A stretch of DNA of 54,383 nt from Desulfovibrio sp. (GTDB lineage: Bacteria; Desulfobacterota; Desulfovibrionia; Desulfovibrionales; Desulfovibrionaceae), in the NCBI GenBank assembly GCA_024699605.1, contig JAILPJ010000110.1, positions 1-54,383 of the forward strand, read 5' to 3'. The notes below the pieces were generated by a model. That model saw nothing but the letters and a program-made list of their open reading frames with translations, was not told where the DNA came from and ran no database searches. The translations under genes and the position numbers were made by a program. Numbering within the stretch: the first letter of the stretch is position 1; every line of letters starts with the position of its first letter. Of the stretch, positions 43,967 through 52,295 are shown piece by piece.

Positions 43967-45214
43967 ATGTCTCGTCCATTGCCTCTCTGTCTTTTCCTCG
44001 GCCTGACTCTTGGGCTCTTAACGCTTCTGCCCAATCAAGCCGTCTGCGCTCCACAAAACAGCGCAAATCCTGTTCTCAAGCTGATCAAGAATCTGCGTTC
44101 TCCCCACATCTTTTCGCCCAAATCCGCAATTTTCTCCAGTGACGGCTCAAAATTCTACATCAATGCCCTGGAGGGCAAAGAAACGCTGGTCTACGACACC
44201 GACACGCTTGAGCTGAAAAAAGTCATTCCCCACACCTTTCGTCAGGAAGACGCCCCTCTCTTTCTCAACGGAGAAAACACGCTTTTTGATTACACCTATC
44301 ACAATTGCCGAGGTACAGGCGACAGAAACTGCTTCAGCGGCAAACCCGTGGAATGCACCCTGACCCACAACGGACGCTATCTCTGGGTTTCCTACTACCG
44401 CAGAGAATGTGATCACAATGCCTCATCGCCGTCGGCTCTGGCCATCATTGACACCACCACAGACACCATTGTCCGCGTCATGCCCACAGCCCCCCTGCCC
44501 AAGATGGTCGCGGCCTCGCCTGACGGCAAACGACTGGCTGTCACCAACTGGGGAGACAATACCGTAGGCCTGATTGATATCAGTTCCGATCAGCCCAAGG
44601 ATTTCCACTACGAGCGCCTGCTGGTTGTTGGGCAAAAACTCAATGTGGCGGGGATCAGCGGTAATCGCGACAATGTCTGCGGTCTTTGCCTGCGCGGCAC
44701 CGTCTTTACGGCTGACGGTCAGTATCTTTTGGTTGCCGGCATGAAAACTTCACACCTCAATGTCTTTGCCGCCCAAAGCGGTCAAAAGATCGGTACGGTG
44801 CGTCTGCCCGTGGCCAACCCCAGACATCTTGTCCGCAGCCCCGATGGTCGCAAACTCTATGTCAGCTTCAATATCCCTGGTAAAGTTGCCGAAATCGACA
44901 TGGCCGAAATTCTCAGCCGCGCGCCCGGCAATGGCAGTGTTTCCGGCCGTGTGCTCACGGTGGGCAGCGGAGCTCGGACTGTGGCCGTTTCAGCCAATGG
45001 CAAGCATCTCTATGCCGCCTGCAATAAAAGCTCTTCTTTGACCTGCATTGACATTGCCAGTTGGCGCATCCTCGGTACAGCGCCTGTCGCGCCCTATGCC
45101 GTAGGTCTTGCCATCCATCCAGAAGAAAAGCTGGCCCTTGTCACCAGTCAGGGACGCAACGGCCAAGGCGGCAATAACGTAGCCGTCTTTGCCATTGAGC
45201 AGAACAGGCCATAA
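43967..45214 (+). CDS. Secreted YVTN-type beta-propeller protein
   Basis: 415 residues. Sec signal peptide (MSRPLPLCLFLGLTLGLLTLL ... AVCA, cleavage near 28). Repeated blades with the YVTN/YncE pattern (DTDTLELKKVIP; IIDTTTDTIVRVMP; ASPDGKRLAVTNWGDNTVGLID; SPDGRKLYVSFNIPGKVAEID; IDIASWRILGT). Contains Cys pairs (NCRGTGDRNC; CGLCLRG) that could form disulphides or hold a ligand. Periplasmic; binding partner unknown. CAGGAG lies before the ATG. Confidence 0.85.
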   Translation: MSRPLPLCLFLGLTLGLLTLLPNQAVCAPQNSANPVLKLIKNLRSPHIFSPKSAIFSSDGSKFYINALEGKETLVYDTDTLELKKVIPHTFRQEDAPLFLNGENTLFDYTYHNCRGTGDRNCFSGKPVECTLTHNGRYLWVSYYRRECDHNASSPSALAIIDTTTDTIVRVMPTAPLPKMVAASPDGKRLAVTNWGDNTVGLIDISSDQPKDFHYERLLVVGQKLNVAGISGNRDNVCGLCLRGTVFTADGQYLLVAGMKTSHLNVFAAQSGQKIGTVRLPVANPRHLVRSPDGRKLYVSFNIPGKVAEIDMAEILSRAPGNGSVSGRVLTVGSGARTVAVSANGKHLYAACNKSSSLTCIDIASWRILGTAPVAPYAVGLAIHPEEKLALVTSQGRNGQGGNNVAVFAIEQNRP

Positions 45215-45231
45215 GCCAAGAAGCTCTGAAC

Positions 45232-45275
45232 AAAAAAGCCTCATGCTTTGCACGAGCAAAGCATGAGGCTTTTTT
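45232..45275 (+). terminator. Rho-independent terminator of the beta-propeller gene
   Basis: AAAAAAGCCTCATGCTTTGC and its perfect complement form a 20-bp stem with a 4-nt loop, ending in T8. Because the left arm begins with A6 it may work in both directions. Confidence 0.92.
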
Positions 45276-45407
45276 TTGTTTCCTAAACAGAGACTGTCAG
45301 CCAAAGGCGCAGGTTGTCCCAAAGCCTGTGGCGGCACCGTGTTGACGCTTTCAAAGCAAATGACGAGCAACACAGAAGATTCCAGGAAAAGCTGCGATGT
45401 TTTGTCC

Positions 45408-46163
45408 TTACTTGAGCCGGCTGGGATCATAGGCCTTCACAAGTTCCCTGGCTAGGGCACTTGTGGCATCGACGGCTGGTATACCGAAGTATGCGCTCTC
45501 GGTCAGTGCCAAAGGAATTTCCGTGCACCCCAGAAGCAAAACGTCCACGTCCAAAGCCACAAGGCGTTCAGCTGCCTGCAGCAGGATCTGCCTAGCTTTC
45601 TGGGTCACCGGGCTGGATGTGGCCTTGATGCCAAACTCCTCATTGCTGATGGCCTGCTGCACCTGCTCGCATTGTGCTTGATCCAGGACCACGGGGATAA
45701 AACCAGCAGCTTCCAGGGCATCCTGATAGAGGCGCGTTCGCAGCGTGGCAACAGTTCCCATCAGTCCTACGCGAGCCCCGGGCTGAGCCGTCTTTCGCAC
45801 CTGTGCCACAGCCGCGTCAATAATATGGACAAAACGGGTTTTGGCATCTGCTTGCCGCAGGTGTTCAAGGGCAAGCTGCAGAATTTGAGGGCAGTGTGCC
45901 GTATTGCAGGGCATGCCGATGATATCGGCGCCGGCGCGGACAAGGCCGACCATGATCCTGCCGATGGCTTCGCCAGGATTGACTGTGGTCAGACCGAGAA
46001 GAAATTCAGGCCGTACCGGAATATCGCCGGGAAAGGAGTGCAACATCACACGCAGATGCTCTTGGTCATGCACGGCCCGGGTCTGGTCAAATATTTTCTT
46101 GACCAAATCCAAGCCGGCATACGGCCCCAAACCGCCTACGATACCTATGCAATGTCCTTCCAT
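45408..46163 (-). CDS. Aspartate/glutamate racemase family protein
   Basis: 251 residues. Two-thiol cofactor-independent racemase pattern: N-terminal CIGIVGGLGPYAGLDL, first catalytic Cys in GMPCNTAH, second in LLLGCTEIPLAL. Closest in look to the YgeA/RacD broad amino-acid racemases. ATG 46163 has GAGG upstream; a frame extension to 46199 is less likely. It lies downstream of the acidic amino-acid symporter on the same strand, behind a terminator-like hairpin. In this locus it might racemise aspartate or the sulfonate analogue cysteate; that is inference. Confidence 0.88.
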   Translation of the reverse strand: MEGHCIGIVGGLGPYAGLDLVKKIFDQTRAVHDQEHLRVMLHSFPGDIPVRPEFLLGLTTVNPGEAIGRIMVGLVRAGADIIGMPCNTAHCPQILQLALEHLRQADAKTRFVHIIDAAVAQVRKTAQPGARVGLMGTVATLRTRLYQDALEAAGFIPVVLDQAQCEQVQQAISNEEFGIKATSSPVTQKARQILLQAAERLVALDVDVLLLGCTEIPLALTESAYFGIPAVDATSALARELVKAYDPSRLK

Positions 46164-46284
46164 GTGATCCTCGCAAAGCCACAGCAGTGCCAATATCAAG
46201 AGTTTCCTAATGCCTAAGCCTTCTCTGCGCTTGCCTGATGGGGCATTGGTTGTCCATCCGTCCAGGCGGGATGAACCAAATAAG

Positions 46285-46313
46285 GCGGCGGAGCCCGCTT
46301 CGAGCTCCGCCGC
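46285..46313 (-). terminator. GC-rich hairpin between symporter and racemase genes
   Basis: GCGGCGGAGC and GCTCCGCCGC form a perfect 10-bp stem with a 9-nt loop, followed on the minus strand by only CTTATTTGG. It lies 10 bases after the symporter stop. With this weak T run it may be a leaky terminator. Confidence 0.55.
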
Positions 46314-46322
46314 AATGAGGTG

Positions 46323-47546
46323 TTAGGCCTGATCAGGTGTTTCAGGCCTGATTTCCCCTTGTTCAAGGCGAGTCACAAGTAAGGCTCCTGTGGCGTCACC
46401 GAGCACATTAATTGTTGTTCGTGCCATATCCATAATGCGATCCACGCCGGCCACCAGGGCTACGGCCTCAAGCGGAATGCCCACCTGGGTAAAGACCATG
46501 GTAATCATCACCAAGGCCGCTCCCGGAACACCCATGGAACCAATGGAGGCCAAAACCGCCAGCAACAACACGGTGAGTTGCTTATCCAGCGGCATGGGTA
46601 TGCCATAAATTTCAGCAGCGAAAATGGCTGCGACACCCATGTAAATAGCTGCGCCATCCATGTTGATGGTATTGCCGAGGGGGATGGAGAAGCTGGAGAC
46701 CGTCTTGGAAGCTCCCATCTTCTGCACGCTTAACATGTTTGACGAAAGAGCCGCTGCACTGGAGCAGGTTGTAAAGGCAATAATCAGGGGCGAAGCCACG
46801 CCTCTGAGAAAGGCACCTGGAGTGAGCCCGGAAAACTTGACGCAGGGCAGATAGACCAAAAGAATCTGGCAGAGACTTGCCACATACATCACAGCTACCA
46901 GCTTGATCAACGGCAACAAGACCGAAAGACCATGCGAGGCCACTGTCGAGGCCATCAGGGCAAACACACCGATGGGGGCATAGATCATGACAATGCCCGT
47001 CACCTTGATCATGGTTTCAGCACAGCCTTCCACGGTCTTGAGCAAAGTCTCGCCCTTCTCACCAATCATGCTCAAGCCGAAACCGAAAAGCAGGGCAAAA
47101 AAGATAATCTGCAGCATCTTTCCCTGCGCAAGCGCTTCAACAGGATTGAGCGGGATGATATCCATGAGCACCTTGACCAGAGGTGGTACAGTGGCCTGCT
47201 TGGGAGTAAGATTTTCCGTTGAAAGAGAGAGACCCAGTCCAGGCTGCACCAGATTGGCCAACAAAAGACCAATGGCCACCGCCAAGGCCGTGGTGAAGAT
47301 ATAATAGACCAGAGTCTTGGTCGCCACACGCCCTAAGGTGCGCACGTCAGAAACGCTGGCCGCTCCGGCAATGAGGGTAAAGAAGACCAGCGGAACAACC
47401 ACCATGCGTATGAGGGTAATGAAAATTTGTCCAAACGGTTTGAACCAGCTGGCATCAAGACCCACTACAGGGGCTAACATTCCGACAATAATACCGAGAA
47501 CCATGCCGACAGCCATCTGCTTCGGCAAACTCATCCCTGCTTGCAT
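46323..47546 (-). CDS. Acidic amino-acid / dicarboxylate:Na+ symporter (DAACS family)
   Basis: 407 residues of the glutamate transporter fold. Visible: the serine-rich tip TCSSAAALSSNM, the Na+ motif NTINMDGAAIY, the second hairpin GVPGAALVM, and TM8 DRIMDMARTTINVLGDATGA. Asp373 and Arg376 in DMART correspond to GltPh Asp394/Arg397, which bind the amino group and the acidic side chain. The substrate should therefore have a negative side chain: aspartate, glutamate or cysteate. Start chosen at ATG 47546 (GGAG six bases upstream) rather than the TTG at 47558. The upstream region carries the 12-mer shared with the lyase promoter. Confidence 0.92.
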   Translation of the reverse strand: MQAGMSLPKQMAVGMVLGIIVGMLAPVVGLDASWFKPFGQIFITLIRMVVVPLVFFTLIAGAASVSDVRTLGRVATKTLVYYIFTTALAVAIGLLLANLVQPGLGLSLSTENLTPKQATVPPLVKVLMDIIPLNPVEALAQGKMLQIIFFALLFGFGLSMIGEKGETLLKTVEGCAETMIKVTGIVMIYAPIGVFALMASTVASHGLSVLLPLIKLVAVMYVASLCQILLVYLPCVKFSGLTPGAFLRGVASPLIIAFTTCSSAAALSSNMLSVQKMGASKTVSSFSIPLGNTINMDGAAIYMGVAAIFAAEIYGIPMPLDKQLTVLLLAVLASIGSMGVPGAALVMITMVFTQVGIPLEAVALVAGVDRIMDMARTTINVLGDATGALLVTRLEQGEIRPETPDQA

Positions 47547-47639
47547 AACATTCTCCAAAACTATGACATAGGAGAGTACACGCCCTCCGGTTGGATATGG
47601 AGATTAACAGACACCGGGACCGAATGGTTGAAGAACGGT

Positions 47640-47660
47640 TGTCGACATTAGGCAATATAA
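47640..47660 (-). promoter_or_regulatory. Candidate GntR operator and -10 box of the symporter gene
   Basis: TGTCGACATTAG at 47640-47651 contains the palindrome TGTCGACA. On the minus strand TATATT lies two bases before it, so the predicted start of transcription falls in the 12-mer, about 95 bases before the ATG at 47546. A TTGACA exists further upstream but is 24 bases from TATATT, so the -35 is uncertain. The identical 12-mer is at 48848-48859. Confidence 0.6.
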
Positions 47661-47870
47661 TGATGCACCCAAGGGGAATTTTTTGTCAATAGGCAAGCAA
47701 AGATTGAGACTCTCGTATGCCTTTCATGGCGCCTATGGCGAGCTACGGCAACGCACGCTTGTCTTTTTGACGCTAACGATGACACAAGACAACGGCTTGT
47801 CGTGTTGCGATAAGCGTGTTTCTGTCCAGCAAGCGCCTTGCCTGCCCTTCTTCCATCACACCTGAAAGAC

Positions 47871-47897
47871 AAAAAAACCTCCTGTTGTTACAGGAGG
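47871..47897 (-). terminator. Rho-independent terminator of the GntR gene
   Basis: On the minus strand CCTCCTGT-AACA-ACAGGAGG, an 8-bp stem with a 4-nt loop, followed by seven T. It is about 180 bases after the GntR stop. Confidence 0.75.
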
Positions 47898-48073
47898 CTC
47901 TTATGCTGAAAACAGAGAACGGAATACGGTCTTACGCCGCAAGACTTTTGCCAGAGCTCTTTGTTCGGAGCTCCCCAAGCCCAAACAATCTTTTTGGCAT
48001 CTCCTAAGCCAGCGAATCTGCCCAAAAAAGTCTCTTCGGCACCTCAAAAAGTCGTACAAAGGAATCAATTAAA

Positions 48074-48718
48074 TTATTTTGCAATAATTCTCTCTCCAAT
48101 TTCTCGATAATGATCACGCAACATCTTACCGACAATTGGTATATTTTTTTGATAGACGACTTCAGCTATTTCAGCATGTCTTTCGTAAAATCCTTTTGGC
48201 GAAAAGAGAGTAAGCCATTTTTTATAACATAAAAACTTTGATATAGTAACGCATGAACGGCGAGCCATTTCCACAAGCCGATGATTATTACAGCGCTGTA
48301 ATAAAGTCGAATGAAAACAATCATCATGCTGCATCATTGACGAAAGATCAGTAGCATTGGCACTTGCCTGGCGCATATCTGCGACAACAGCATGAAGACG
48401 CGCCATATCTTCTGCAGTCCATTCGGCCAGGGAATCGGTAACCCCAGCGGCCTCCAGGATGGCCCCCACGGCATAACTGTCCAAAATATCTTTATCCGTC
48501 AGCAAGCGCACCCGTTTACCCTTTTGCGGCTCGGAGGTCACGAGACCTTCATAGGTCAATTCCTGCAGTGCCTCACGAATCGGAGCCCGACTGATGGAAA
48601 GCCGCGCTGCCAGCTGCGGTTCCTTGACGGGAAACCCTTGTGACAGTTCCCCGTCTCGAATCATTCGCCTGATAATCTGCGCCACCTGGCTGGAATAGGT
48701 TTCCTTTTTGAGCAACAT
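48074..48718 (-). CDS. GntR-family regulator, FadR/FCD subfamily
   Basis: 214 residues. N-terminal winged helix (about 8-70): QVAQIIRRMIRDGELSQG, PQLAARLSISRAPIREALQELTYEGLV. Then an all-helical FCD ligand domain with likely metal His/Asp (DDCFHSTLL, YERHAEIAEV, LRDHYREIGERI). FCD regulators usually bind small organic acids or amino acids and are released from DNA by them. GGAG before the ATG. It is divergent from the CuyA/DcyD-type gene and next to the symporter gene, whose promoters share a 12-mer. This is a strong candidate for the local regulator. Confidence 0.9.
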   Translation of the reverse strand: MLLKKETYSSQVAQIIRRMIRDGELSQGFPVKEPQLAARLSISRAPIREALQELTYEGLVTSEPQKGKRVRLLTDKDILDSYAVGAILEAAGVTDSLAEWTAEDMARLHAVVADMRQASANATDLSSMMQHDDCFHSTLLQRCNNHRLVEMARRSCVTISKFLCYKKWLTLFSPKGFYERHAEIAEVVYQKNIPIVGKMLRDHYREIGERIIAK

Positions 48719-49296
48719 AACAACAACTCCAATATTCCTTGCGCATAACCTTTTCTTCTACCTCATTTATTTTTAGCTGACAAGCTCCATATCAAGCCTC
48801 TCTGCGGGGAATATTGACAAGCCATGAAAACGAGAATAATTGTCAGATGTCGACATTAGAGTGTTTATTGTTACATGGAGGATGCTTCAAGCAAATCATC
48901 ACCCATCTGCTCTTTTTGCCGCCTTTGGCCCGTATTCTCAAACGGTTCAAGACGGGCATTACGTTCTAGGGCGACAAATGGTCCTTGTTTCGGCTTTTGG
49001 CAGCCTGACAAAGAAAGACGTGAGCGCTCAGGCCAAGCCGGAGAGTTTGTTGCGCTGTTTGCTGTGTTGGCAATGGCAGCAGAGTCTGTGCAAAAATAAC
49101 ACATTTCTGACAGACATTTTGCCCTCACACCAGAACGTGCCGCAGACGTTTCCAAGGCTTGCCCTGTTGCCTATGCTCAAAGACGTGCCACTAGGTGCTC
49201 TGAGTAAAATAGGACACACCCTGTAGTCATCCTCCCTCAATATTTGGCTTGCCTGCTAAGACAGTTCAGTTTCATCTTACTTTTGCAGAGGTTATT
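48719..49296. other. 578-bp divergent region, gntR / lyase gene, with long leader
   Basis: Holds a promoter (48814-48842) and operator-like 12-mer (48848-48859) about 440 bases before the lyase start. The stretch 48860-49290 is open in several frames (for example 48840-49226 plus and 48871-49155 minus) but none has a ribosome site or recognisable sequence. It could be a long 5' UTR, a decayed gene, or hold a second promoter closer to the lyase. Confidence 0.45.
48814..48859 (+). promoter_or_regulatory. Promoter with overlapping candidate GntR operator
   Basis: TTGACA at 48814-48819, 17-base spacer, TAATTG at 48837-48842, and the 12-mer TGTCGACATTAG at 48848-48859 across the expected start site. 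The same 12-mer lies at the symporter promoter. The site is also about 130 bases upstream of the GntR start, allowing autoregulation. Confidence 0.6.
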
Positions 49297-50298
49297 ATGA
49301 ATCTTGCGCAATTTCCCAGACGCGGTTATGTAAGCACGCCCACGCCCATTGAATACCTCCCCAACTTCAGTAAAGCCCTGAACGCCGGCATTGATGTCTT
49401 TATTAAACGCGACGATATGCTCCCCGGCGCTGGGGGAGGGAATAAAACACGCAAACTCGACTTCTGTGTCGCCGATGCGCTCAACAAAAACTGTGATACC
49501 CTTATCACCTGCGGAGCCGTCCAATCCAATCACTGCCGTCTAACTCTCGCCTGGGCCATACACGAAGGCATGGAATGCCATCTTGTTCTGGAAGAACGAG
49601 TGCCCGGGTCGTACAATCCTGAGGCGTCAGGCAACAATTTTCTCTTTCAGCTGATAGGCGTCAAAAGCATCACCGTTGTTCCCAAAGGAACTGACATGAT
49701 GGCTGCCATGCAAGGCGTGGCTGATAAGCTCTCTGCCAACGGCAAAAAGCCCTACATCATTCCCGGCGGAGCTTCCAATGCCCTTGGAGCCCTCGGCTAC
49801 GTCAGCTGCATGGAAGAAATTATGGCGCAGATGTTTTCGCTGGGACTGAACTTCGATCACATGATCGTACCCAGTGGCAGTGCTGGTACTCACGGCGGCA
49901 TTATCGCAGGTATGGTGGGCAATAATATCAACATTCCCGTAACAGGCATTGGCGTTAACCGCCCCAAGCCCGTACAGGAAAATGCTGTACTTACCGTAGC
50001 TAATCAATCTCTGGAATTGCTAGGAGTAGAGGCACGCGTACCCGCCGATAAGGTTGTGGCCTTTGACGACTATGTAGGACCTGGCTACTCCCTGCCCACA
50101 GATGCCATGGTGGAAGCCGTCAAAATACTCGCCCAGACAGAAGCCATCCTGTTGGATCCGGTCTATTCAGGCAAGGCTATGTCCGGCCTGATTGATCTGG
50201 CCCGCAAGGGGTATTTCCCAAAGAAGGCGAAGGTGCTTTTCCTGCATACCGGAGGATCCCCAGCACTCTTTGCCTATCTGCCGACTTTTAGGAAATAA
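49297..50298 (+). CDS. PLP-dependent L-cysteate sulfo-lyase / D-cysteine desulfhydrase family protein
   Basis: 333-residue type-II-fold PLP enzyme. N-terminus LAQFPRRGYVSTPTPIEYLP; PLP lysine about Lys50 in GGGNKTRKLDF; QSNHCRLT; IPGGASNALGALGYV; phosphate-binding SGSAGTHGGIIAG; LLDPVYSGKAMSGLIDL; HTGGSPALFAY. Both DcyD (D-cysteine to pyruvate, H2S, ammonia) and CuyA (L-cysteate to pyruvate, sulfite, ammonia) belong here. GGNKTRK (Thr, not Leu) and GIGVNRPKPVQE agree better with CuyA as I remember it. The acidic-substrate symporter next door points the same way. AGAGG precedes the ATG at 49297. A terminator follows. Confidence 0.88.
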   Translation: MNLAQFPRRGYVSTPTPIEYLPNFSKALNAGIDVFIKRDDMLPGAGGGNKTRKLDFCVADALNKNCDTLITCGAVQSNHCRLTLAWAIHEGMECHLVLEERVPGSYNPEASGNNFLFQLIGVKSITVVPKGTDMMAAMQGVADKLSANGKKPYIIPGGASNALGALGYVSCMEEIMAQMFSLGLNFDHMIVPSGSAGTHGGIIAGMVGNNINIPVTGIGVNRPKPVQENAVLTVANQSLELLGVEARVPADKVVAFDDYVGPGYSLPTDAMVEAVKILAQTEAILLDPVYSGKAMSGLIDLARKGYFPKKAKVLFLHTGGSPALFAYLPTFRK

Positions 50299-50360
50299 GC
50301 AACGGCAAGATCTCAAATTTCGCTCTTATCTCCCCTATCTCACCCATGAGAAGAACAAAT

Positions 50361-50397
50361 AGAGCCTGCCCCGTGTTTCTCGATCGGGGCAGGCTCT
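50361..50397 (+). terminator. Rho-independent terminator of the lyase gene
   Basis: AGAGCCTGCCCCG and CGGGGCAGGCTCT form a perfect 13-bp stem with an 11-nt loop, 62 bases after the lyase stop. The short T run (TTTG) after it is modest. Confidence 0.75.
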
Positions 50398-50510
50398 TTG
50401 TCTGTCTACAGGGTAAGCTCTCCAAGTTGTCAAGCACCCACATGGAAAGCTTACAGTGCATCGCCGGCAAAGACGGCGCGGAAATGTGCTGAGAAGTCGA
50501 AAGGGACGGG

Positions 50511-50762
50511 ATGGGCGTCGATTTGCGCGGTCGCCCCCTGCCGCAGGAGCCCGATTTCAGCTCATGCGCCACGAGGGACTTCTGGGTCGGCAGCATAATC
50601 GTTCTATACCAGTGGCACTGGAACCTCACGTTCAGAGAGATCCTGGAGAAGGTGCCGGTCAGGCGCTTCTACGACTATTATTGGCGCTATCACCAGGAGG
50701 CGGAGGCGCGCTTCATGAAGGAGCTGGACCGGGTGTGCCTCTATCCGGCTTTTATGGAATAA
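50511..50762 (+). CDS. Orphan ORF, 83 aa, possibly phage-derived
   Basis: Starts at ATG 50511 after GGGACGGG and runs 83 codons. The second half is rich in aromatic and Arg residues (ILEKVPVRRFYDYYWRYHQEAE). That pattern is reminiscent of small phage tail-assembly proteins, but I cannot name a family. Directly upstream, in the same frame but ending at a TGA at 50490-50492, is a short open stretch (AGKDGAEMC), possibly the end of another lost gene. It overlaps the convergent Fic gene by 11 bases. Likely a fragment of a former mobile element. Confidence 0.4.
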   Translation: MGVDLRGRPLPQEPDFSSCATRDFWVGSIIVLYQWHWNLTFREILEKVPVRRFYDYYWRYHQEAEARFMKELDRVCLYPAFME

Positions 50763-51855
50763 CAAAGATTCCATTTTCAGAAATGAATCCTTTTTCAATA
50801 AGCGAGTTCCATGCGTTTTCAGCCTCCTCTCCATCTTCCATGTCTTTCGTGGCGCTGATGAAAGACCAGCGATGTCCGGGATTGGCACAGCAAGTATGGA
50901 GCAATTCAAGTTCAGAATCAGTTAAAATAATGTTATTATCATTTAGATAGGTATGTGCCTGTCGCAGCAAAAGCGATCGTTCCATAGCTCCATTAATGGC
51001 GTTTGCATGCATCGCGAGCATGAAATCAAGAAAACGTCCCATTCCTTGAGCTTCAGTGATGCTTTCGAGCGCTGAATAATATTCGAATTTATTCCGTTCA
51101 ATTTCCACTGACAAGCTATATGGACGAAACAATGAGCCGGATGATTCGGAAAGATACCTATCGGCGAGCATTCTCGCCATCCGTCCGTTTCCGTCGCGGA
51201 ACGGATGAATGACGACGAACAGAAGATGCGCGAGAATCGCGCCGGCCGATCTTGGCAATTCGTTCTTGGACATGCGCCACCAGGAGAGATATCTCCGCAT
51301 CAGCTCAGGAACGAATTCGTGCGGCGGCGCGTCGTAAACCGAATATTGCGCGCCATCAACGTCAAAAGCGTAAACGCTTTCGGGATGATTCCTGATTTTC
51401 CCCCAGTCGTCTTGGTCGTCGGAACGAAGCATGGCGTGCGCGGACAAGATCAGCTCGAGCGCGATTGGCTCGGTGCTTGAAAGCATTTCCAAAGTCGCGG
51501 CGACCGCTCTTTCCTCTTTGGATCTTCCGCCATGCTTTTTCCATTGAGCGACGCCGATGCCAAGCGCATTGGCGAGGGATGACCTGACTGATTTCCTGCT
51601 CAGGCGGATGCCTTCTATATTCCAGTTGGCAAGAATGTTTCCGGCGAATATGCGGAATTGCTCATTCTTGAAGCTCTGATGCGAGCAGAGATCCGTCAAT
51701 TTTGATTCGGAGCCGTCAAGCTCTTTCGCCTGCGAAAGAAAATCTTCGTTAAGGTCGGCAAAATTAAGCCAATCGGGATTTTTCCAAATCCAGCTTCTAT
51801 CTTTGATAGCGGTCGAAAGTTCGTGATTATCTTTGGCATTATTATTGATAATCAT
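50752..51855 (-). CDS. Fic-domain protein (DUF4172-like N-terminus)
   Basis: 367 residues. N-terminal helical domain (WIWKNPDWLNFADLNEDFL...) of the DUF4172 type, the Fic core with active-site motif HPFRDGNGRMAR, flap region SVYDAPPHEFVPELM, and a C-terminal winged-helix-like end. Fic enzymes usually transfer AMP to Tyr/Ser/Thr of target proteins. The inhibitory helix motif (S/T-x3-E-G/N) appears as NWNIEG: the Glu and Gly are kept but Ser/Thr is Asn. ATG 51855 has GGAGA upstream; the frame extends to 51942 without support. Neighbouring DNA is atypical and holds no recognisable partner antitoxin. Confidence 0.9.
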   Translation of the reverse strand: MIINNNAKDNHELSTAIKDRSWIWKNPDWLNFADLNEDFLSQAKELDGSESKLTDLCSHQSFKNEQFRIFAGNILANWNIEGIRLSRKSVRSSLANALGIGVAQWKKHGGRSKEERAVAATLEMLSSTEPIALELILSAHAMLRSDDQDDWGKIRNHPESVYAFDVDGAQYSVYDAPPHEFVPELMRRYLSWWRMSKNELPRSAGAILAHLLFVVIHPFRDGNGRMARMLADRYLSESSGSLFRPYSLSVEIERNKFEYYSALESITEAQGMGRFLDFMLAMHANAINGAMERSLLLRQAHTYLNDNNIILTDSELELLHTCCANPGHRWSFISATKDMEDGEEAENAWNSLIEKGFISENGIFVIP

Positions 51856-52295
51856 AGGCTTTTCTCCGGGGCATCGAAGATGGGCGCCGCGTGATAATCG
51901 CGCCGTCCACGTCGAATCGGCCATCTCTTTCCCACACATCATTTTCTATCCGAACGCCGACATCCCCCAAGCGGAAAGGGGCGACAAGATCGCCCCCTCA
52001 CTCTTGAAACTGGGCGGAGCCCGCAAGGGGGAGCGAAATCCGCCATGCCCCTTGTCCCCCGCCGAAGCGCCTTTCCCGGCGACGACGCCATCAGCCGCGA
52101 CGCGCCCGATACGCGAGCCCTGCTAATACCTCGGTTGTCTTCACCGTTCACGGTGTCAGGGACAACATAATACTCACGTTTCAGAAAGAATATCGTTACA
52201 AATCCCAAAAGCAGCCGACTGCTTTGCCACTAAGGGCAAAAAATCCAAAACAAGCTGTGTCTTTTAAGCGCAAAAAGTGTTGCCGCCAAGCCTTT
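51856..52295. other. 440-bp region of atypical composition upstream of the Fic gene
   Basis: The part 51900-52130 is GC-rich and C-tract-rich and contrasts with the AT-rich DNA on its right. I see no supported gene. A composition break near 52130 coincides with the hairpin at 52135-52165, which may mark an insertion edge. Confidence 0.45.
52135..52165. repeat. Small compound inverted repeat at a composition break
   Basis: TTGTC (52135-52139) with GACAA (52161-52165) encloses CACCG-TTCA-CGGTG (52142-52155). The two stems stack around a 4-nt loop. It sits between the GC-rich Fic upstream region and the lower-GC phosphorylase segment and could be the end of a mobile element. Confidence 0.4.

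Larger units (their letters stand above)
47547..48073. other. 527-bp intergenic region between gntR and the symporter gene
   Basis: Contains the symporter promoter/operator near 47640-47660 and the terminator of the GntR gene at 47871-47897. Short frames here have no ribosome sites or recognisable products. Nothing else seen. Confidence 0.5.

Noticed and set aside
48840..49226. 128-codon plus-strand ORF between gntR and the lyase gene
   Set aside because: TTG start with no ribosome site, low-complexity Cys/Leu-rich sequence, and competing frames on the other strand; treated as non-coding leader.
50511..51855. Fic gene plus the adjacent small ORF as a toxin-antitoxin pair or defence module
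   Set aside because: The small ORF is convergent, not upstream in the same operon, lacks an antitoxin inhibitory motif, and the Fic protein carries its own inhibitory helix. No nuclease, helicase or other defence gene is next to it.
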